From contig NC_134509.1 of NCBI RefSeq assembly GCF_027942865.1, positions 33,654,197-33,718,196 on the forward strand: 64,000 bases of DNA, given 5' to 3'. The translations under genes were made by a program, and so were the position numbers. Origin of the DNA: Odontesthes bonariensis. Taxonomy: Eukaryota > Chordata > Actinopteri > Atheriniformes > Atherinopsidae. This document shows, one piece after another, positions 1 through 12,260 of this stretch; positions within the stretch are counted from its first letter, which is position 1; each line of letters opens with the position of its first letter. Below the pieces are notes generated by a model. It was not told the origin of the DNA. It made no database searches and saw nothing but the letters and a program-made list of their open reading frames with translations.

Positions 1-787
1 CTGGCGAAATTCACGAAAGGTTGGTATCACGTGCACCTTTATAAAATCACACATTAAAAAGTCCTATAAAAATATTTTATATTTTGAATACAATGTTGTC
101 CCGTCCCGACCCGACCCATAGCAAACAAGCGATTACGCCTTCTTTATAAAGTTAACTAGTCGCAAGTTTGTCGTAAAAATAAATAAATAAATAATGTAGT
201 TGGGTTGTCGAGGTCAAAACACTAGCAGCTGTGAATCAAAAAGTAGTTTTTTTAAACTCTTACACTGAATGTTTGCTGCTTCAATCCAGATGAGTATTGA
301 AAAATATTTTCCGCGATTGAAAAAGAGACGTGTTGAGGATGAGGAGCAGCCTGAACCGGAGGTATCAGTCTGAAACAGCTGAACAGTCCGACCAGTGTAA
401 TTAGCTATGTTATTAATTTGTTTACAATGAAGATGTGAAAATCTGCAGATAAGCCGCACCTGTGTCACACATCCTTCCGTCCCCTATAATTTTCCTTGAT
501 GGAGAAATTATCCAGGTTCTTAACTCCCAATGTGACATATAGCCTATGTCACATTACAGATCTCTGACAGTGGGGGGTGGTATTCTGGAAAAAAATTCTG
601 AAATGGGTTCTATGTGGTCTATTTAGTCTGTGTTATAACCCCTTTAATTTTCATTTTAGTAGAAATGGGTCTGGGTTCTTATGGGTTAATACAATAAAGT
701 TCTGTGTGAGCAATTATTAACGAAGGAATTATTTCGAAGAATTTTTATTTTTCACATCTGTGGGAAACACTGGACTTTGCCACGTAC
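1..787. other. axin1 intron, 3' part; no coding exon
   Basis: Downstream of the last visible axin1 donor (787-786, minus strand). No DIX-domain exon is recognisable here. A 27-codon plus-strand reading frame at 290-373 begins MSIEKYFPRLKKRR and is acidic after that. It resembles the N-terminus of hAT/ZMYM-type transposase proteins, but it is too short to classify. Confidence 0.4.
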
Positions 788-3700
788 CTCTGCTTGGCCT
801 GCAGTAGTGCGGCTCTTCTCCTCTCCTCCTCCAGCCTCCTTCTAGCCTCCTCCAGCTGAGTGAGGGGGTTGGGAGCTGGGTTGGGAGGCATAGCGGGGTC
901 CTGGATGAAAGGGTGTGATGGTTGGACCTGGGTGGACGATGAGCCAGGGATGGTGGAGGGCACTGAAGAGGGGTTATTACGCAGCTGGGCTGAGACCCAG
1001 GGATGCACAGCTCCGGGCCGCTCCACTGAAGTCGGACGCGGTGACTCGCTGCTGGTTCCTGTCCTCCTGGAGCTGCTGGTGCTGCCACTGAGGAGGAAAA
1101 AAAAAAACAACAACAACATGAGGAACACCAGTAGACAGAATTTCCGAATTCTAAATAAAAGAATATTTTTTTTTAATTGAAAAAGAAGTGAGACCAAAGT
1201 GTTCAAACATATGACATTGATGCAAATCCATAGCCGCTTTCACACATTAACACAGGAAATGTTCAGGAGAAAGTTTTGGCAATTTGGTTCGGTCTTTATC
1301 CAGTTGCTGTTCATGCAAACCCATCGCAGTGGGAGACTTTATGCTGAAGATGAGCTCTCCTGGCTGGTTATGCGAGGGAGGAGGTGTCAGCATGAGATGC
1401 AAAAAGTATGTGTGGAAATGACAGCATTTTCTTTACAAACATGGCAATTCCAGTCTGTGTGAGAAAGTGGCTTTTATCGCACATGAAGCCAAGAGGACGA
1501 GGAGTGAGAAAATACAGGTCTACTCAACATCTTAATGAACAGATGGAAATAAAAAAATTATTTAAAACCTTTACGTCGGTCAAGTTGCTTGATGCTCCAT
1601 TCTTACATTAACAAGGAATATTACACAAGGCATCACTCACCCATGAGAGCTCTTCCTCTGTCTGTCTCCCTCCATCATCCATTGAAGGATCTTCTGGTTT
1701 CTCTCCAAATCCTCCATTGGCACTTGTGTTTCCAGGCCACGCCCACTCTCATCACCTTTGCCTGATGTCTCAGATGTCTTCTTACAACCTCTCCGGGATA
1801 GTGTGCTGCCTTTACTACTGTAGAACACATATACGTAAACAAATTAAAGCCATCTGAATGATCAACCATTTACATTTTGCTGTAGATCAAAAATGCATGC
1901 ATGCATACCTGTAACCCATCCCCTCAAGAGTGCTGGCTCCAGCTCCATCAGCGTAGTTTCTTCTTCCTGTGTACTGACTGGCTGCCTCTCCATTCCACAG
2001 GAAGTTGGCCTGAGACCTAGAGCCTGCCTCCTCCTGCCCTTCTCTTCCTCTGTGGTGCAACAGCTGCTTATGGTGATGCATACCTGAGGCAAATCAGTAA
2101 ATGTTAATTGACGAAAAGCCCTTCTTAAAGACTCTTAAAGACTTTCTACATTCAAGTCCAAAAAACAAGGGAGCCATGGCTAAGTTCAACACTTGCAATA
2201 GAGCAGTTACCGTATTTTACGGACTATAAGTCGCTCCGGAATACAAGTAGCATCAGTCAAAAAATGCATCATGAAGAGTTTAAAGGCCAACTTCCATCAT
2301 CATTTCATTAATACTGCTGTGTTCACCATTGTTATTGAATGCATTAGGCGTCGGTTCTGTTTAAAAAAAAAACGTTATGGTTGCTTGGTTTCAAGCTGTT
2401 TTTGTGGGCAGGAAGAATGGCTTGATGACAAACGACAAGGTTTTCCGGTCCTTCTCATGCATATCCGTGACGCAATAATGAGGCGTCTCTGATTGGCTCC
2501 CTCCCATGAATGAATGAATGAATGAACCCCCCTCCTCCCCGCTCTGTGTGTATCCGAGAGCAGCAATCAGCTGATAGCTCGCTCGAACTACGCTACTCGA
2601 GTTTCGCCGCTTGTTTTGAAAACTTTTGGAGGAAATAAAACCTTTTAACATGTCTTCTGAAATACAGCCGTACATCTATGACCCTGAATCAGAGGACAAA
2701 GGGGAAGTCGAGGAGGAACAACCGGTTCCTCTTCGTTTATCAATGAGCGTTTCTGACTAGTAATATTTGCACCTCAATATTTATCCTCAAAGTTTCTTGT
2801 CTATCGTTATGCTTAGCGTTTTAACAATTGCTGCTTTTTAAATAATAATAGACAAATGTTTTGACCGAGGGATGATACTTTACGCTGTTAATCTTTGCAA
2901 TCTTTCAGTTTGTTGATTTTATTAGCCTACTTTGGCAGAAAGGCTCATCTTCCTGCTAAATTCCTCAGCTAAACTAGCATGCCAATCTACACATTGAATA
3001 TCAGATAACAGTTCACTTACCAACACAGAATGATCATTCGGTAATAGTACAGTATATCCAATATGAGATATAAATGGTCTAATACGAGTAATGTTTGTTA
3101 GGTGCACTTGCGGGAACTGTGAAAAAATGTCCACGGAAGAAGAGAATGTTTGCTGCCGGGAGATTCCCCAGGTATGTAGACTTTCGCATCTGTGGCTCAA
3201 AGCTTGCTGACAAGGGTTACATGTTTACAATATGCATGATAGACTGACGCTTATGTGTGCTGCGAGGTAGCCTTTGTTCTTGTTAAATAATGTATACACA
3301 TTCATGTCCGACTATTCAGGTAATGACAAGACTGACGGACACCAGCACCTTTCTCGGGGTTGAGTTGCCTCCCTTTGTGAAACGGAAAACTCAGAGTTTC
3401 CCTCATTTCAGGGTTAATCTACTCAGTTTTCACTAAACCTGCTTCGTGAAACAGACCTCTGTACCCATAACACAGGCTGCCACGGAATGAAATTAACATG
3501 CTGTGTTTGTAACAAAAACTTGGATGCAAAAGTTAACAATCAACGACTTACCGCCTGTGGGCTGGTGCCTGTTCTTCGTGATGGTATAGACCCAGGTCGT
3601 AGAAACAGCTTTGTAGCAAAACCCCTGTTGTACTCGCCCAAGTTTGTGAAGTCGCTGTCCAGGAAATGTGTGGAACACAACACTAGCGTCTTGTTAAACT

Positions 3701-6700
3701 TAATTTGTTGTGATGTTCCGTAGATGAACTCCTGCCATCTCTTCCTATCATCCTCATTCTTGGACAACATATGCATCGACGATGCCTTATTGCCACAGAT
3801 CGCACACGTACGAGTATGTTCCGCCATGCTAATAAAAAGTTAGCTGATTAGCTTCTCAACTCCGCATGCAGCGAGTCGCGTGTCTTCACTAGTACCTGTA
3901 CCTATCCATTCCGTCCAAGGGAGGCGGGTTTCCATGGGCGGACATAATCCCAAGTGGGCAACGCCTTTTTTCAGTGTGACGTAGAATGTACAGGCTTTTT
4001 CTGATTCGCTCCTGGCTCTGCATTATTTATGTAAATTCGGGAAAATAGCCTGTGGAGGTGATGCAACACTTGGAAGCATAGTATGTGTATGTAACAAGGG
4101 GTGACCCTCCCTTTTTCAGAAGGAGCGAGTAAAACCGTTTTTTAGTGAAAGTTGGCCTTTAAAAAAAAAACAAACAAACAAAAAAACAAACAAACAACAC
4201 AAGTCGCACCGGACTATAAGTCGCACTTATTTAGAAATTTATTTCACAATATCCAAGACATGAACTGACCTCATCCACGTTGATAATATGATCGCAGGAC
4301 CAGCCAAACAAAGGAAAAAAAAGTGCGACTTATCCGGAAAATAAGATGCTTCACAAGATTCTAACTTCTACGAAATCTTAATTATTTTAGTATTAAAACC
4401 AGGACTGCAGTATATATACTTCACGACCCCCTAAGCGACACAATCCCATCAAAAGCCATGAACCATCCTTCATGTATCTAACAAGACAAAAGCCATATTT
4501 TGACAAAAAGTTCCAGAAAGAACACAGTAAGCCCATTTATATGACACACACACAAAAAAAAAATCTAAATTAACGTGAGTCCGAACAAAACCAGACCTTT
4601 AAAATGCATGTATACATGCTAGTCTGGCTGAAATCCTACTGGATCAAGCTTCCCAAACAGGCCTGTGGGATTGAATCCCTCCAGTCTGTGTACGCACAAC
4701 TACACCGGTTTACACGTGCTGTAACGTTTTCTCATCCAGTCCACACACAGGACTAAATCAATACCTCAATTCCCATCTCTTGTTTGGATACATTTACAAG
4801 GACGGTGGTCCAGGTAGACAGCACAGTTGAGCTATAACATAGTTACGTGCACGGTTGTTCGACTCAAGGATCGAAGGATAGCCCACGTTTAATTTCCCAC
4901 GGCCGGTCGGTCACTTATCACCACTGGCTTATTAACGGGCAGATCTGCATTTTGTTGCTTTTACTGTGCCCAAAAATGTCTCTGGTCACTGCTGCACACC
5001 CCTAAGGAGAGCAGGTCTCTACTGCAGCGCACAGACAGAGCAGAGAAACCACAAGTGAAAGGAGCAAGTACACTTCAGCTGCAGCCACACAAAGTGGCTT
5101 ACAGACCGTTGCTGAAAAGCATTTTTAATTATTGCTTTGGAAAGTGGGCAGACTGAAACATTCAGTCATTGTCAAGCATTATTGAGTCAACGACACATCG
5201 GGTTAAACTATTTTTGCAACCCTGCATCCAATTCTCTTGCGGCCAAACCAAAGAAGTTTTATTCCACACTGTAAACCACAGGTCTGTTTGAGAGATCGGG
5301 CTCTCCCTGGTCCCACCCCACAAACCTTTGTCTCCGCCCCGGCACAGACCCCAGACCCCTTACCTTTGACCCCAGCTGCAGGCAGACTGTGACCTCCCCC
5401 TCTGTGCGGGGCGTAGTGAGGTGGCCCGATTCCTCCATCAGGAGAGCGTGATGATTTGGGAGGAGTGTGCCGACCTCCTCCTCCTCCTAAGGTGCTGTTG
5501 GTTGCCCCCGGCGACTGGCAGCCCGGCGTCTTCATCACCCGCTGTACGTGCTCGTCCAAAATAGATTCTGGGTCGTCGTCATGGGAATCTTCCATGGCAA
5601 CCAGGCCGCCATAAGTGGCAGCTGTTCCTGTGCTAGCAGTGGTCTCTGAATAACGGGCGCCGTATAGAGGTGGAAATGACGTGGGGAGGGGGAGTGGTAT
5701 GGTATGAGAGGACATGGAGGGCGTCATGGAGGTGTCAGCGTCGTCCCCTTCTTCTTCCTGTCAAAACAAAAAGGTAAACACTGCCATAAATCAGACTGCA
5801 CACATAATGTACAACAAATGAGAGAAAAAATTACCAACTAGTGCCAGACTGGAAAGCAAAATAGACTTTCACACCGTAATGCCTGATGAATCTTCCCTCA
5901 CGTCACAGAGAGTTCACACTCACCAGTCGCACTCTTTTCAGCCTTTCTTCGAGTCTTTCCTCAGCCTCTCTTTCTCTGAGAACGGTCTCCAGCCTGCTGA
6001 TGAGCTCCGCTGCAAACCTCTCCGGCTCTACGTGGATGTCCTTTGGCATACGATGTGTGCGCTTCATAAAAGGCAAGAAGACCAAAATATTAAAAAAATA
6101 CAATTTCTTCTTCTCTTTTTTTGTAAATCGCAATCAATAAATTCTGCTGCTGCCAACATTTACATTCCAAACTTGTAAATCAACACATTCCAGTTGGCGA
6201 AAAAGTAAGAATGAGGAGGGAACTGAAAACTGGGAAGAACTACCGAGGAGCAAAAGAAAGTCCCTGGGTAGAAATGAAAAAAAGACCAGCATCTCCACTT
6301 CTGGACACGATAATGAAATATTCCCAAAAGACATGTTATAGACATAAGAGTGCTCCATCTTGTTACAATGATTGTTTCACAAAGATTACAGATAACATCG
6401 ACTTTCTCTCCTTTAACAAAAAAATGCAGAATAAACAATGATGTTAATATTTTTTCCTCCAGATGATAAATTGTTGCACACAAGTCACATGGTGCGTTTC
6501 ACTAAATAAAGTCACTTCCCAGCTAATGAGCACAGGTGCTCACAATCTCCTGTGAGTCATTTGTCGCTTTGGATAAAAGCGTCTCCCAAACGCATAAACA
6601 TAATGCAAGAAGCTCCAAAGTACACTTTGATATCTAAAATAAAACATGTCAGAAACAGAAAGAGGGGGTGGCAATAGAGCCATTTCTTTTCCCCGTTCTA

Positions 6701-9700
6701 ATGGCAACTTTCAGACTTGTTGGCCATTTTTGAAAGAGACACTGGTCCAAGTTGGATTTCACAACTTCAGCGACAATGTTCAGCGGACACACTTTTACTT
6801 TCACCAACTGTGTGGAATACCCCTCCATTTACACCGAACAGGTCAAGAGAAGAACCAAAACCCGAGTAAGGAAAACTGTAAATGACGTTTCTCAAATTTT
6901 CCAGAAAGTTATGTTGAATTAGAAAACTATTTAACAGATGAAGGGAGCTTCACGTTTCATTGTACGTGTGATATACTAACTTTAGCTGTGAATGCTGACG
7001 GCAGGTTTAATGTTTAGCATCTGTACTCACAGGTATATGAGGTAGGGGCACACGGCCATTGGCTTTGGCACTTTCATGCATCTCCTTACGATGCTGCTTC
7101 CGATATCTGTAGGGAGGAATACCATCTCTGGGTGCAAACACACAGAAGGAGAACAATTAACCACAGAACCCAAGTGTTCCGCACCTAATTCAGAGGTGTG
7201 ATATTGTCATCTATGAACACGTGCTCTGTGTGTACTCACACACTGCTATCGGTCAGCGACAGTGTGTCTGCGTCACTCGACATGCTCTGCTGCTCACTGT
7301 CATTGGCACTGGTTGCTGGAGCCCGAGCGTAGCCCATGTTCGCGTAGTACGGGTTTACCGGCTCCCTCCACGGCCTGAGGAAGGATCGAGACACTGATTC
7401 ATCCGCTCCAACAAAAAATTAGGCAAATGTTTAAAGCGTGCTGGGTCAATTTCCCCCCCCAAATTAAACCGTTTATTCCCTGTTTTACGTCTACACGTTT
7501 GTAGTTTCATGGTTGTAGAAGTTGTTATTCTTTCAAACAAAGAATATATTCAGGGTTCTTTTTCTGATCATGAACGAGTCAATTCAGTTTATTATGAAAA
7601 AAAAAACAAACAAAAAAAAACTTCAATACCAGCATTACGACACCAGAGAGAATCAGATTTGACATGCACGACAACACACACCTGTACTCCCTGCTGTCTT
7701 GCCTCCTCCTGCTCGTCGTGGCTCTCTGTGGTGCCGTCTGCATCAGCAGGCTGTGAGTCAGCCTCTCAGCTGGTGTATCTCCACACTCCTCGTCTTTCTC
7801 TTCCTCAATTTCCCTAACTCCCCCTCCCCCTCCACACCTAAAAAAAATAAATAAATAAATCAGATTAATATTTGTTATTCAATCAGACACATTCCAACAC
7901 AACTAAAAAGGTTAAAACACAGAATTCGTATATCATTTCTAAACTAATTATGAGGGACCTTTTCAAAAAGAAAAAACAGTCGGTGGATTTCACGGTTTAA
8001 ACATTCCAGACATCAAACACGGACCTTGTGCAAGACTTAAGAATATAAGAATCGAACCCATCTCATCTCACCTCCACTCCTCATCCTCAGCAAGTGTAGG
8101 CAGGTACCCAGGCACAGGTTTGGTTGGCCCGGATGAAGGGCTCTGATCACTGGGATTAGGCTTGGGGCTCTCTCCTCCTGTCCGTGTGTACTCCAAATAC
8201 AGATCCGACTTGAGGAACAAAGGGTAGGTGTTCTCTTCCATCATGGCCTGGATCTCCGTTTGAGCCTGGTGTTCACAACGTGGTCACACACATGGGACTT
8301 AAGAGTTGGTTCAAATTTGATTCCATTTTTCCCACTTTAGTCAGCCCGCTCATAGCTGATCTTAATGTCAGACTAAAGCAAAGATGCATGGATTCAAAGT
8401 TCTTGACATGGATCTAACCTCTCAATTGTTCTCAATTAATACATTTGCACGGTTACAGCTCGAGTGCACTCGACCACCATCTTTGTCAATGAATGCATGC
8501 GCAGTATGGGGAATTGAGACGCTATGGACTGTGTGAGAGAAGGTTCAAGACATTCTGCAGCGTCTAACTTTCTCTACGGGAGATCGTACATGCAAGTGTT
8601 GCCGAATTCACGGCACAGACGCCGACTTTAAGTTACTCGAATGGTGATTTCCTAAGATGACGTAGCAGTTATAGAACCAGGATTTTATTAGAGCAGAGCA
8701 ACAGTCTGAAAGTGCTTTAAGCGACTTGACACAAAGTCTCAATGGGCTGATTTTTTTATCTGACTTGTTAAGCTGTCAGACAAAAGAGGAAAAATATGTG
8801 AAAGTGAGCAGCTTTATTGGCAATTTAACTGTACTAACATACGTTTACACTGTACTATATGCAGGAGCGATTTGATCGCCAGTGCATTATCTGGGTGCTT
8901 TAGTTCACATTTAAAAAGCTCAATTTAGGTCGGGCTAACATGTTTCTTCTCACGTATTTTAAAAGTCAGATTTTGGTCGGACACAAGCATTTTAAATTTT
9001 TTCCCAAATGTCAGGTATACGCGCTTCTTGTCAATCTGAATTTACACAACCCAACTAATATTCAATACAGACGTCAAAAGGGGTGTTTTCAGTAAATTTG
9101 TCACTTTTATTTTGATGTTCCTAATGGCTTCGTGCAGGTAAACCCTCGACAGTGGCTGACAGACCATGGTGTGCACCGCATTTGTCAATCATGTAAACTA
9201 GACAGTACAGCAAATTGGCCTGAGAGTGAGTTTTCTCATCCCATGTCACATCACCGTAATTCATATCAGCATTTCAAGCATGCTGTGGCTGTGTGAAACA
9301 TACAGGTGATGAATGGAAGCAGCGGAAAAAAAAAATAAATAAATCAACCTTTCTATACGTTTGAGCTTACTGAACAGGTGATGCTTCAAAGAACTGTGAC
9401 TGACACGCTGCACTCTGAGTGCTGACTGTAAAGAGCAGATCACACCCATCCCTACTGTGTGTGTTTATCAATTGGAGTGATTTAAAAAGTTCAGGCTTGT
9501 GCCATCTTGAAAACCACGCGTACACATTACTGTGTCCGACCTTGTCAGATCGCCACTGCTAACTGTTAAAGAAGAGCCTCGGTTGGCTCAACAAATAATG
9601 GAAAACCAGTCGTTTTAACAGAAATCTGTATACGTCATAAACTTCTATGCATTGAGGGCGTTTTATTTGTGCCTGTGTTTCAACCTCTGGTTCCTGTGAT

Positions 9701-11063
9701 CAAAATGGAGAGGGGGGCGAGGAAAGTACCCCTTAAAAAGACCCCAATCAAATCTGCTTATTGTATCAAAAATGAGCAATGAAGGAATGCAGAAGAAAGG
9801 TAACACGGGTTAAAAGAGTGTAAGGGAGCCTAAAGGGAGCATAAGCAAACTAAAACTTTATCTTATTTTATATTTTGTAGCAGTTTCCTCACTAAAACTT
9901 TTAAATCTTTCCTTTGACAACTCAGCAACCATAGTTTAACAACTCATACATCTCTCTGCAGCTAATACGAGCACTCGTACTATTAATTCCACAATAAATA
10001 AAAAAACATTTTAAAACATCATCCGTATACAGTTTGTTGCCTGTTCCATAGCTGGCTTTATTCGTCTGTGAAACCAGACATAGCTTTAAGCTTCCATCAG
10101 TTCTGTGAGTAAATCCTGACAGGCTTATAACACTTGTGTACTAGCAAGATGTGAGATATGGGGGGGGGGGTTGTCAGCCTGAGTACAGTGCAGACATGCA
10201 GACATCAAAGCCCACTGTCTAATTTTATGGGTGTCATGTATCATCTTGCAAACAGACACAATTCAGTTTCACTTGGGTACCGTGTCTATACGAATCCCAA
10301 TAGCACATCAGCCTTGAACGCAATCGTTCAGCACAGCTGAACCGAACCGTTTCAGCGGTTAAACTAAACCTTCCTCCAATGGCCAACATAAAACATCATG
10401 CTTCACTCATAGGAACTTTCACTGATAACCTGTAGAATAAGCTATAGTCACCTGTTCAAACATGGCAGGGTCTGATTGAGGCTTTCCCACACAGTCTCGG
10501 ATGAAGCTCTTTGTAGCCGCTTTGATCTGCCTGGAGACAATCCCACTTCCATCTACTATGTATTTCCTGTAGATGGCCTTGGCCAGCTTTGCCCTCTTCT
10601 CCTGGCTCGTCTTCCTGAACCCCGAGCATGCAAACCAAAAGTCAAGAAGGTCTGCACACCCTTCCTGGCTCAGGAAGTTTCTGAACAGCTGGATGCCTTC
10701 CTGGTCATCCAGGAGAGAGTGTAGTGACTCAGCCCACTTCAGATAAGGTGGAGTTGGAGAAGCTGAGCCTTCAGGTTCATATCCCAAGTCCAGATCAGGG
10801 CGACGTGGGGTCGCAGACGACGACGACGGTGTGTAACTTGACGAATCCCCCATTTTAGAAGACGGAGGATAGCCTAGGCTTTGTGAAAGGGTGTTTGGAC
10901 GGGTGTTGACTGACTGGACTGGGGGGTCCAGATCAGTTCCCTCCTCACCAGGGACTGGGGGTCGTGGGGCATCTTCGGTAAAGTGGGTAGGGCCGCTCAT
11001 AGAGGCCACAACCCCTCCACCGCCCCTGTATCCAATCCCATGTAATTCTCTGACAACACTCAT
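788..11063 (-). CDS. axin1: Axin-1, Wnt/beta-catenin destruction-complex scaffold (3' end off window)
   Basis: Scaffold that brings together APC, GSK3, CK1 and beta-catenin so that beta-catenin is phosphorylated and degraded in the cytoplasm. Coding exons in transcript order: 11063-10452, 8265-8072, 7837-7682, 7374-7240, 7127-7031, 6061-5924, 5757-5364, 2083-1909, 1817-1641, 1087-788. All have GT/AG borders and compatible phases. Exon 1 carries the tankyrase-binding peptide RPPVPGEEG and the RGS domain that binds APC ([15 protein letters not shown] to PAMFEQ). Then come the Ser-rich CK1-site segment ([20 protein letters not shown]), the GSK3-binding helix (EERLKRVRL) and the beta-catenin-binding helix ([11 protein letters not shown]). 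The start is the ATG in the RGS exon, because upstream sequence in that frame has a stop. The final visible exon ends in AKQR at a GTACGT donor, so the DIX-domain exons lie left of the window. Sequence around the RGS domain matches axin1 better than axin2. Confidence 0.95.
2650..3400 (+). pseudogene. Decayed P2X7 cytoplasmic (ballast) domain-like exons inside a repeat
   Basis: Three exon-like pieces can be read. Exon 1 (2650-2759) starts [19 protein letters not shown] and ends SVSD plus a split codon at a GTAATA donor. Exon 2 (3102-3171) reads [20 protein letters not shown] and ends at a GTATGT donor. Exon 3 begins at 3320 with [11 protein letters not shown] and then loses similarity. The pattern D-W-C-x-C-G-x-C followed by a CC pair is the zinc-binding start of the P2X7 C-terminal ballast domain. 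Joining exons 1 and 2 gives TA|G, an amber stop where the family has tryptophan (TGG), so this copy looks inactivated. The gene family assignment is by motif recognition only. Confidence 0.5.
3552..3827 (-). CDS. THAP-type zinc finger exon, transposon-borne
   Basis: An open exon of 92 codons from ATG (3827) to a strong GTAAGT donor (3551-3550). The protein starts [17 protein letters not shown] and contains CAIC ... LCSTHF, the C2CH zinc-ligand pattern of THAP domains, then LRPGSIPS at the position of the family's AVPTIF box. THAP fingers are sequence-specific DNA-binding modules found in host THAP proteins and in P-element-type transposases. No continuation exon to the left is recognisable, and the exon lies between the inverted ends of the 2208-4345 element, so a transposon origin is favoured over a host gene. 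Confidence 0.6.
6550..6606 (+). repeat. Relic of the common fish SINE 3' tail
   Basis: The stretch GTCGCTTTGGATAAAAGCGT, followed by an A-rich end, is a very widespread teleost SINE/LINE tail motif. No tRNA-like head is visible next to it, so this is a fragment in an axin1 intron. Confidence 0.5.
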
Positions 11064-12260
11064 GTCTCTGATTGCACAAGGCAGAGGTCAGACGTTCCCC
11101 TCTAGCAATGATTTTGCTGGCAAACAATTCACCCTGGAATGGAAACAGGAACAGCAGTTAGCTGCAGCAATGTGAGTCGACACAACAGAAATAAACAGTA
11201 ATTGTAAAATGATAATGATGAGTAAGTCATATTGAACGCGCAACATAAAAATCAGACCACCAAAATAAACACAGGCACACACGTATACGAACACATCCGC
11301 ATTACACACGTTAAAAATATCACGGAATCAAATAAGTGTTCATAAGTAGACACAAAGAAGCCGGTAAGTGTTGTTAAAAACACTATTAAGATCTACAACA
11401 GTTGACAAAATGCTAATGTGGCGCATAAACATGCCATCAAACTACATTTGAAGTGTTTTCCATACCGTCAGCTACACTGAACCAAGGCTTCAGAGTGACC
11501 AAAAACAACTAAATACAACGTATGCAAGTTTTCAAGCTGAAGTTCACCATCAAGTTTTGATCTTGTGTTTATCAATAAGCTTACTCACTCATGCTAACAG
11601 CCCTTAAAACTCGCACTTCGCGCATCTATACAGAATTTTCCAAACAATCAACTGGTGTGAACAAGCTAAGACAGCTAGCTAGCCTTGTAGCAATGCCACC
11701 AGCAATGCCAGTGCTTTGAAGTGAGAATCTCATTCATCTTGGCCTGCAAAAGACGGTGGGGGATGGGTACAGCAACAAACTCTACAGCCACACAAGACGG
11801 GCCTGCGTGCAAGAACACTTCCACACAACCGTGGGCTATACATTTACTCGTGCCGAGCAAACTCCCACAGAAACAACGCAAACTTTCTGAATGATTGAAC
11901 CCAACAAATCCCCCGATATGAGATCAAACGAAACAAGAAAGCGAGGGCACGTTTTCCACTTCAGTGGCTGCAGCGCCAGCTAGCTTCGTTGGGTGAGCTA
12001 GTTTGTTAGCTTACTGGCTGGCTAGCTGCGTTAACGTCCCGTGTTTCCCTTAAAAGTGTTGGCCCTACCGTCTCTGAAAGCCCGTTCCCCGTAATCCGCT
12101 GCATTGGGGATACTGGCGCGAACCATGTGCTCCGAAACGCAGCATAGAGATAGCTTTCAGTCACTAAATGTTAATAAAAATATCCCGTCGCCTTGCCCTT
12201 AACTCCCCATGGTGGTTAGTTTCAGAGCAATAATACAGAGCGAGAGACTACGTGCGTGCA
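11064..12260 (-). promoter_or_regulatory. axin1: axin1 5' UTR exons and probable promoter
   Basis: A good acceptor (TTCCATTCCAG) at 11134-11135 begins the exon that contains the axin1 ATG, so 11133-11064 is 5' UTR. A candidate upstream non-coding exon ends at 12069 (GACG followed by a GTAGGG donor). It sits in a more GC-rich patch around 11.95-12.3 kb that is a plausible promoter. The transcription start is not visible and is inferred only from the splice signals and composition. Confidence 0.45.

Larger units (their letters stand above)
2208..4345. mobile_element. DNA transposon-like element with CCGTATTTT inverted ends in an axin1 intron
   Basis: The left end reads CCGTATTTTACGGACTATAA followed by GTCGC. 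The right end (about 4320-4345) reads as its inverse, GTGCGACTTAT then CCGGAAAATA. Further copies of the ACTATAAGTCGC subterminal motif lie at 4201-4230. The element occupies most of the 3.3 kb axin1 intron between the beta-catenin-binding exon and the following exon. It encloses a THAP finger exon on the minus strand and decayed P2X7-like exons on the plus strand. I could not see a clean target-site duplication, so the superfamily is left open. It may be a composite of two elements. Confidence 0.6.

Noticed and set aside
3552..3827. A host THAP gene nested in axin1
   Set aside because: Only one exon is present, it sits between inverted transposon-like ends, and no downstream exons are recognisable.
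10452..11063. axin2 instead of axin1
   Set aside because: Segments such as [20 protein letters not shown] and [11 protein letters not shown] are axin1-type; axin2 differs at these positions.
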